Below are positions 61,183-64,000 of a stretch of 64,000 nt of DNA, in pieces; position 1 is the first letter of the stretch, and each line of letters starts with the position of its first letter. The stretch is from an uncultured Porphyromonadaceae bacterium (GTDB lineage: Bacteria; Bacteroidota; Bacteroidia; Bacteroidales; Muribaculaceae), in the NCBI GenBank assembly GCA_900545955.1, contig URAU01000002.1, positions 109,599-173,598 of the forward strand, given 5' to 3'. The position numbers and the translations under genes were made by a program. The notes under the pieces are model-generated. The model was not told the origin of the DNA. It saw only the letters and a program-made list of their open reading frames with translations, and ran no database searches.

Positions 61183-62442
61183 CTATTCGAGTCCGTATTC
61201 TTTGATTTTGCGGTAGAGAGAGCGTTCGGAGATATTGAGTTCGAGGGCTGTGGCGCGGCGACGGCCGCCGTTGCGTTCGAGCGAGAGGCGGATGGTCTCG
61301 CGTTCGGTCTGCTCGAGGGTGGGTCGGTCGAGGTTCACCACCGAGTGGGTCACGTCGATAGGCTCGGCCACCGTGGGTGTCTGTTCGGCCGGTTTGGGCG
61401 TTTCGCCGAAGGGCCGTGAGAACATCGGATGGGTGGCCACGGGGTATTTCACCAGTGCCGCGCCGGGGTTGTCGATGCGCAGGCTGTCATGGGATTCCCG
61501 GCTCTCGGATTGGGTGCCGTCGCCAATTTTGCGGCGCAGCGAGTCGATTTCGCCCTGGAGGGCGAATATCATATTGAAGAGCATTTCGCGTTCGCGCTCG
61601 TAGGAGTGGGTCTGCTGCGTGGCATCCGAAGAGAGCACGGGCGCATATCCCGACGTGATTTCCGGAAGATATCCTTTGAGTGTATCTTCGCCCACGGTCT
61701 CTCCGGCGTGGAAGAGAGCCACCTGCTCCACAACGTTCTTGAGCTGCCGCACGTTGCCGGGCCATCGGTAGGCCATCAGTGCATCGCGGCCTGAGTCGGA
61801 GATGTCGATGGGCTCCATGCGGTAGCGCTCGGCAAAATCGGCGGCGAATTTGCGTGCGAGCAGGGCGATGTCCGAACCTCGGTCGCGCAGCGGCGGAACC
61901 TGAATCTGCACGGTGCTCAGGCGGTAGAATAGGTCCTCGCGGAAGCGGCCCTCGCGCACGGCCTTGAGCATGTCGACGTTGGTGGCGGCTACCACGCGGA
62001 TGTTGGTTTTCTGTACGGTCGACGAGCCCACTTTCATGAATTCGCCGCTTTCGAGCACACGCAGCAGGCGTGCCTGGGTGGTGAGCGGAAGTTCAGCCAC
62101 TTCGTCGAGGAAGATGGTACCCCCGTCGGCCTCCTCGAAGTACCCCTTGCGGGTGGCTACGGCGCCGGTGAACGCACCCTTTTCGTGGCCGAACAGTTCG
62201 GAGTCGATGGTGCCTTCGGGGATTGCGCCGCAGTTCACGGCTATATAGCGCGAATGCTTGCGCGGCGAGAATGCATGGATTATCTGCGGAAAGAATTCCT
62301 TGCCGCTGCCGCTTTCGCCGGTGACGAGCACCGAGAGGTCGATGGGAGCTACGCGCAGGGCACGGCTCACAGCCTCCGTAAGGGCCGGAGCGGTGCCTAC
62401 GATGCCGAATCGGGCTTTGGCCTGTTGAACTGCCTGTGTCAA
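61183..62442 (-). CDS. Sigma-54-dependent transcriptional activator without a receiver domain
   Basis: A 419-residue bacterial enhancer-binding protein. The AAA+ domain starts almost at the N-terminus: Walker A GESGSGKE (42-49), the sigma-54 contact loop GAFTGA (89-94), Walker B TIFLDEV (109-115) and the arginine-finger FYRLSTVQIQVPPLRDR. The C-terminus is a Fis-type helix-turn-helix (TIRLSLERNGGRRRATALEL; SERSLYRKIKEYGLE). There is no N-terminal receiver or sensing domain, so its activity must be controlled in trans or by abundance. It leads the lptE-TPR-secG operon, 17 bases upstream of lptE, suggesting an envelope-stress role. That is inference. Confidence 0.92.
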   Translation of the reverse strand: MTQAVQQAKARFGIVGTAPALTEAVSRALRVAPIDLSVLVTGESGSGKEFFPQIIHAFSPRKHSRYIAVNCGAIPEGTIDSELFGHEKGAFTGAVATRKGYFEEADGGTIFLDEVAELPLTTQARLLRVLESGEFMKVGSSTVQKTNIRVVAATNVDMLKAVREGRFREDLFYRLSTVQIQVPPLRDRGSDIALLARKFAADFAERYRMEPIDISDSGRDALMAYRWPGNVRQLKNVVEQVALFHAGETVGEDTLKGYLPEITSGYAPVLSSDATQQTHSYEREREMLFNMIFALQGEIDSLRRKIGDGTQSESRESHDSLRIDNPGAALVKYPVATHPMFSRPFGETPKPAEQTPTVAEPIDVTHSVVNLDRPTLEQTERETIRLSLERNGGRRRATALELNISERSLYRKIKEYGLE

Positions 62443-62503
62443 TTCAAATAGGAATTATAAATGGTTTCGGTAGATGTGTTGACTGTTTGTGCCTCTGAGC
62501 CGG

Positions 62504-63490
62504 TTATTTTACCTTGCGCAGACGGTAGGTCTGCTCGCGCAGGAAGTCGGAGAATTCCTTCTCCGAGCCCATATGGGCCTGCTGCTCTTCGGGCGAGATG
62601 GGATTGCCGACGGTGATGTGGAAGTTTTTCCCCTTCTTGCGGAATACCTCGGCGGGATGGCGGAAAGTGCGCAGCTGCCAGCACGTCACGCCCAGCAGGT
62701 TGAAGAACCACGACTGCGATCCGTGGAAGAAAATCGGGATTACCGGCACTTTGGCCTTCTGAATCAGCTGGATAACGGTTGGCTGCCATTCGCGGTCGTG
62801 CAGGCGCCCTTTCCAGTCGATTTTGCCCACGGCACCGGCGGGGAAGAACCCCACGGGGTCGCCCTGGCGCACCATCTTGATTACCTCGCGGATTCCGGCC
62901 ATCGAGACGGCCTTCTTCTTGGGGTCGTTGCTGGCCTCCTGGTCGACGGCTATGAAGCTGGGGCGCATCGCCCAAATGTAGTTCAGGAACATGTTGACCA
63001 TCACCTTGTAGCGCGGACGGCGCGATCCGATCAGGTCGATGAGAATAATCCCGTCGAGAGCGCCGAAATGGTGGTTGCTGATAGTGATGAACGACCCTTC
63101 GGGCAGATTTTCAAGCACCTCGTTGTTGTCGATGCGAAGCTTGATGTTCAGGTCGTCGAGCAGACCGCGGCAGAATGCCGGACCCGGATGCGCGCAATTG
63201 TGGGCGTGAATCCAGTTCACCTTGTCCATCGATAGGAAGCGGATAAGGCGGTCTACGAGCTTGCGGTGCCCCCGGAGCTTCGGCACCATCTGCATGATGT
63301 CGTCGGCATCGAGCACGGTATCCTTGTGGGGCTTCCCGTTCTCGTCGAAGCGGTACGAACTGAAATCCACATCGGGTGGTGCGGGCACCGCTTCCGAAGC
63401 CGGCAGCGCCATTCCTCGGCTCATCGCCTTAAGGTCCGCATCCCCCGCCTCGGAAATATTGAGAGTTGTATTGCTGTCTGTATTTGCCAT
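62504..63490 (-). CDS. 1-acylglycerol-3-phosphate-type acyltransferase
   Basis: A 328-residue acyltransferase of the PlsC/lysophospholipid family. The catalytic HX4D motif is HHFGALD at residues 140-146, followed by the acceptor motif region VDQEASNDPKKKAV, GFFPAGAVGKIDWKGR (the FPEG-like motif, here FPAG), and the substrate motif KVPVIPIFFHG. The N-terminal ~90 residues are a soluble extension. It may acylate lysophosphatidate or an ornithine/other lipid. It is divergent in nothing and stands 61 bases upstream of the sigma-54 gene on the same strand. The exact acceptor is uncertain. Confidence 0.87.
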   Translation of the reverse strand: MANTDSNTTLNISEAGDADLKAMSRGMALPASEAVPAPPDVDFSSYRFDENGKPHKDTVLDADDIMQMVPKLRGHRKLVDRLIRFLSMDKVNWIHAHNCAHPGPAFCRGLLDDLNIKLRIDNNEVLENLPEGSFITISNHHFGALDGIILIDLIGSRRPRYKVMVNMFLNYIWAMRPSFIAVDQEASNDPKKKAVSMAGIREVIKMVRQGDPVGFFPAGAVGKIDWKGRLHDREWQPTVIQLIQKAKVPVIPIFFHGSQSWFFNLLGVTCWQLRTFRHPAEVFRKKGKNFHITVGNPISPEEQQAHMGSEKEFSDFLREQTYRLRKVK

Positions 63491-63625
63491 AATAATCGGT
63501 AGAATTTTCTAATCCCTTCCCCACCATTCTAACCACAAATTTACAACAAAAACCGCAGATTCGCACACACCATCTTCCCCTCTGCCCCTCCCCCGCGTTA
63601 AAAAACTGAAATTGCCCAAAATACG

Positions 63626-63678
63626 ACGCCCCGCCATGGGAGCATGGATCCTGAACATGCTTCCATAGCAGGGCGTCT
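63626..63678. repeat. Imperfect hairpin in the right-end spacer
   Basis: GACGCCC pairs with GGGCGTC at the base, and GAGCATG with CATGCTT/CATGCTC-like bases inside, around GATCCTGAA. It may be a terminator-like or repeat element; the rest of 63491-63625 shows no gene. Confidence 0.5.
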
Positions 63679-63770
63679 GTTCTTTTCGCAGGTCGAAAAG
63701 AACCAAAAGGCCAAGGGCGCAAATAGCGTTCTTTTCGCGGGCCGAAAAGAACCAAAAGGCCGAGGGGCGC
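63679..63770 (+). repeat. Two direct repeats, each containing a 10-base hairpin
   Basis: Unit 1 (63679-63720) and unit 2 (63728-63770) share GTTCTTTTCG, a short loop, CGAAAAGAAC, then CCAAAAGGCC. The hairpin is perfect in both, with loops CAGGT and CGGGC-type changes only in the loop or its edge. Confidence 0.85.
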
Positions 63771-63772
63771 GG

Positions 63773-63887
63773 AGAAAAGCTTTACGGCGAGGGCGGCCGC
63801 GCTGCGGCTGGAGCGGCAGAACTCGCTGCGCTCAGACACTGCCGCTCCGAGACGCCGCAGCTCTGCGGCCACCTCGCCTGCTTTTCT
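63773..63887. repeat. Long imperfect palindrome (~115 bases)
   Basis: Nested pairs: AGAAAAGC (63773-63780) with GCTTTTCT (63880-63887); GGCGAGG (63786-63792) with CCTCGCC (63872-63878); GGCCGC with GCGGCC; CTGCGGC with GCCGCAG; GAGCGGCAG (63811-63819) with CTGCCGCTC (63839-63847). It could form a cruciform or a long RNA hairpin. Open frames across it are repeat-derived, not genes. The remaining 63888-64000 shows no gene. Confidence 0.8.
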
Positions 63888-64000
63888 CAGGGCGCCCAGC
63901 CATCCGGATGAAAACGGCGAGCTGAAGCTCGCTCACAGAACCACAGAAATGTAGGGAAATTGTTGGTTTGGGAAACCCAGAACTCCCTTAGGGGAAGCCT

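Noticed and set aside
63644..63925. Open frame across the right-end repeat block
   Set aside because: It is made of the direct repeats and the palindrome, Arg/Ala-rich, with no promoter; such frames arise from the repeat itself.

Overview
The window looks like chromosome of a Bacteroidales bacterium, most likely family Muribaculaceae. The reasons are: promoters of the Bacteroidetes type (a -7 TAnnTTTG, several with a TTG/TTTG exactly 20 bases upstream), almost no Shine-Dalgarno sites, secreted proteins with C-terminal sorting-like tails, and gene neighbourhoods typical of the order (pdxJ/nadK divergent; psd-pssA-DUF4834-DUF2461-recO; sigma-54 activator-lptE-TPR protein-secG; nadA-leuS-rdgB). 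I see no prophage, integrated plasmid, transposase or CRISPR array. Species cannot be fixed from the sequence alone.

Layout. 0-2 kb (minus): 5' part of pdxJ and a CvrA/NhaP2-type K+/H+ antiporter. 2.4-6.9 kb: a giant secreted FnIII/adhesin protein whose signal peptide is broken at a run of seven G. 7-15 kb (plus): a short CBS-less protein, nadK, a DUF45 metallopeptidase, a B12-type radical SAM enzyme, a GT2 glycosyltransferase, a degenerate stand-alone receiver and a YfhO membrane protein. 15-18 kb: a secreted protein with a perfect palindrome at its promoter, then an AT-rich stretch with a strong promoter, a nested RNA fold and a small Cys-containing secreted protein. 18-29 kb (plus): lptD, a methyltransferase-like protein, xerD, a DUF4143 ATPase behind 33-base repeats, patB, aroA, a conserved membrane protein, a znuB-type permease and a GH25 lysozyme. 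29-37.5 kb: a starch-binding-like protein and a divergent GH13 alpha-amylase (broken by a 40-base tandem duplication), then a secreted endonuclease I. 37.6-39.3 kb: rbfA and a LolE-type permease. 39.3-45.4 kb (minus): SulP transporter, tRNA-Glu, rpsT, tRNA-Glu, malic enzyme, upp and a PCMD protein. 45.4-45.9 kb: AT-rich, gene-free, with a cluster of DnaA-box-like 9-mers. 45.9-59.3 kb (plus): nadA, leuS, rdgB, a PorZ-like propeller, two poorly known genes, psd, pssA, DUF4834, DUF2461, recO, gltD. 59.4-63.5 kb (minus): secG, a TPR-like protein, lptE, a sigma-54 activator and an acyltransferase. 63.5-64 kb: direct repeats and a long imperfect palindrome.

How genes work together. Envelope building is the main theme: LptD and LptE (LPS export), Psd and PssA (phosphatidylethanolamine), a lysophospholipid acyltransferase, LolE, YfhO, GT2 and SecG. 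A second theme is secreted proteins with T9SS-like C-terminal tails (adhesin, starch-binding protein, amylase, nuclease, the 575-residue protein) together with a PorZ-like protein, which suggests type IX export or a relative of it.

The most unusual signals are two apparent OFF states in surface/secreted genes (G7 tract at 2454; 40-base duplication at 32604), two REPIN-like inverted doublets with identical 32-base spacers, a structured RNA at 17226-17397, a possible oriC at 45.5 kb, and a set of distinct 9-10-base degenerate tandem arrays in intergenic spacers.
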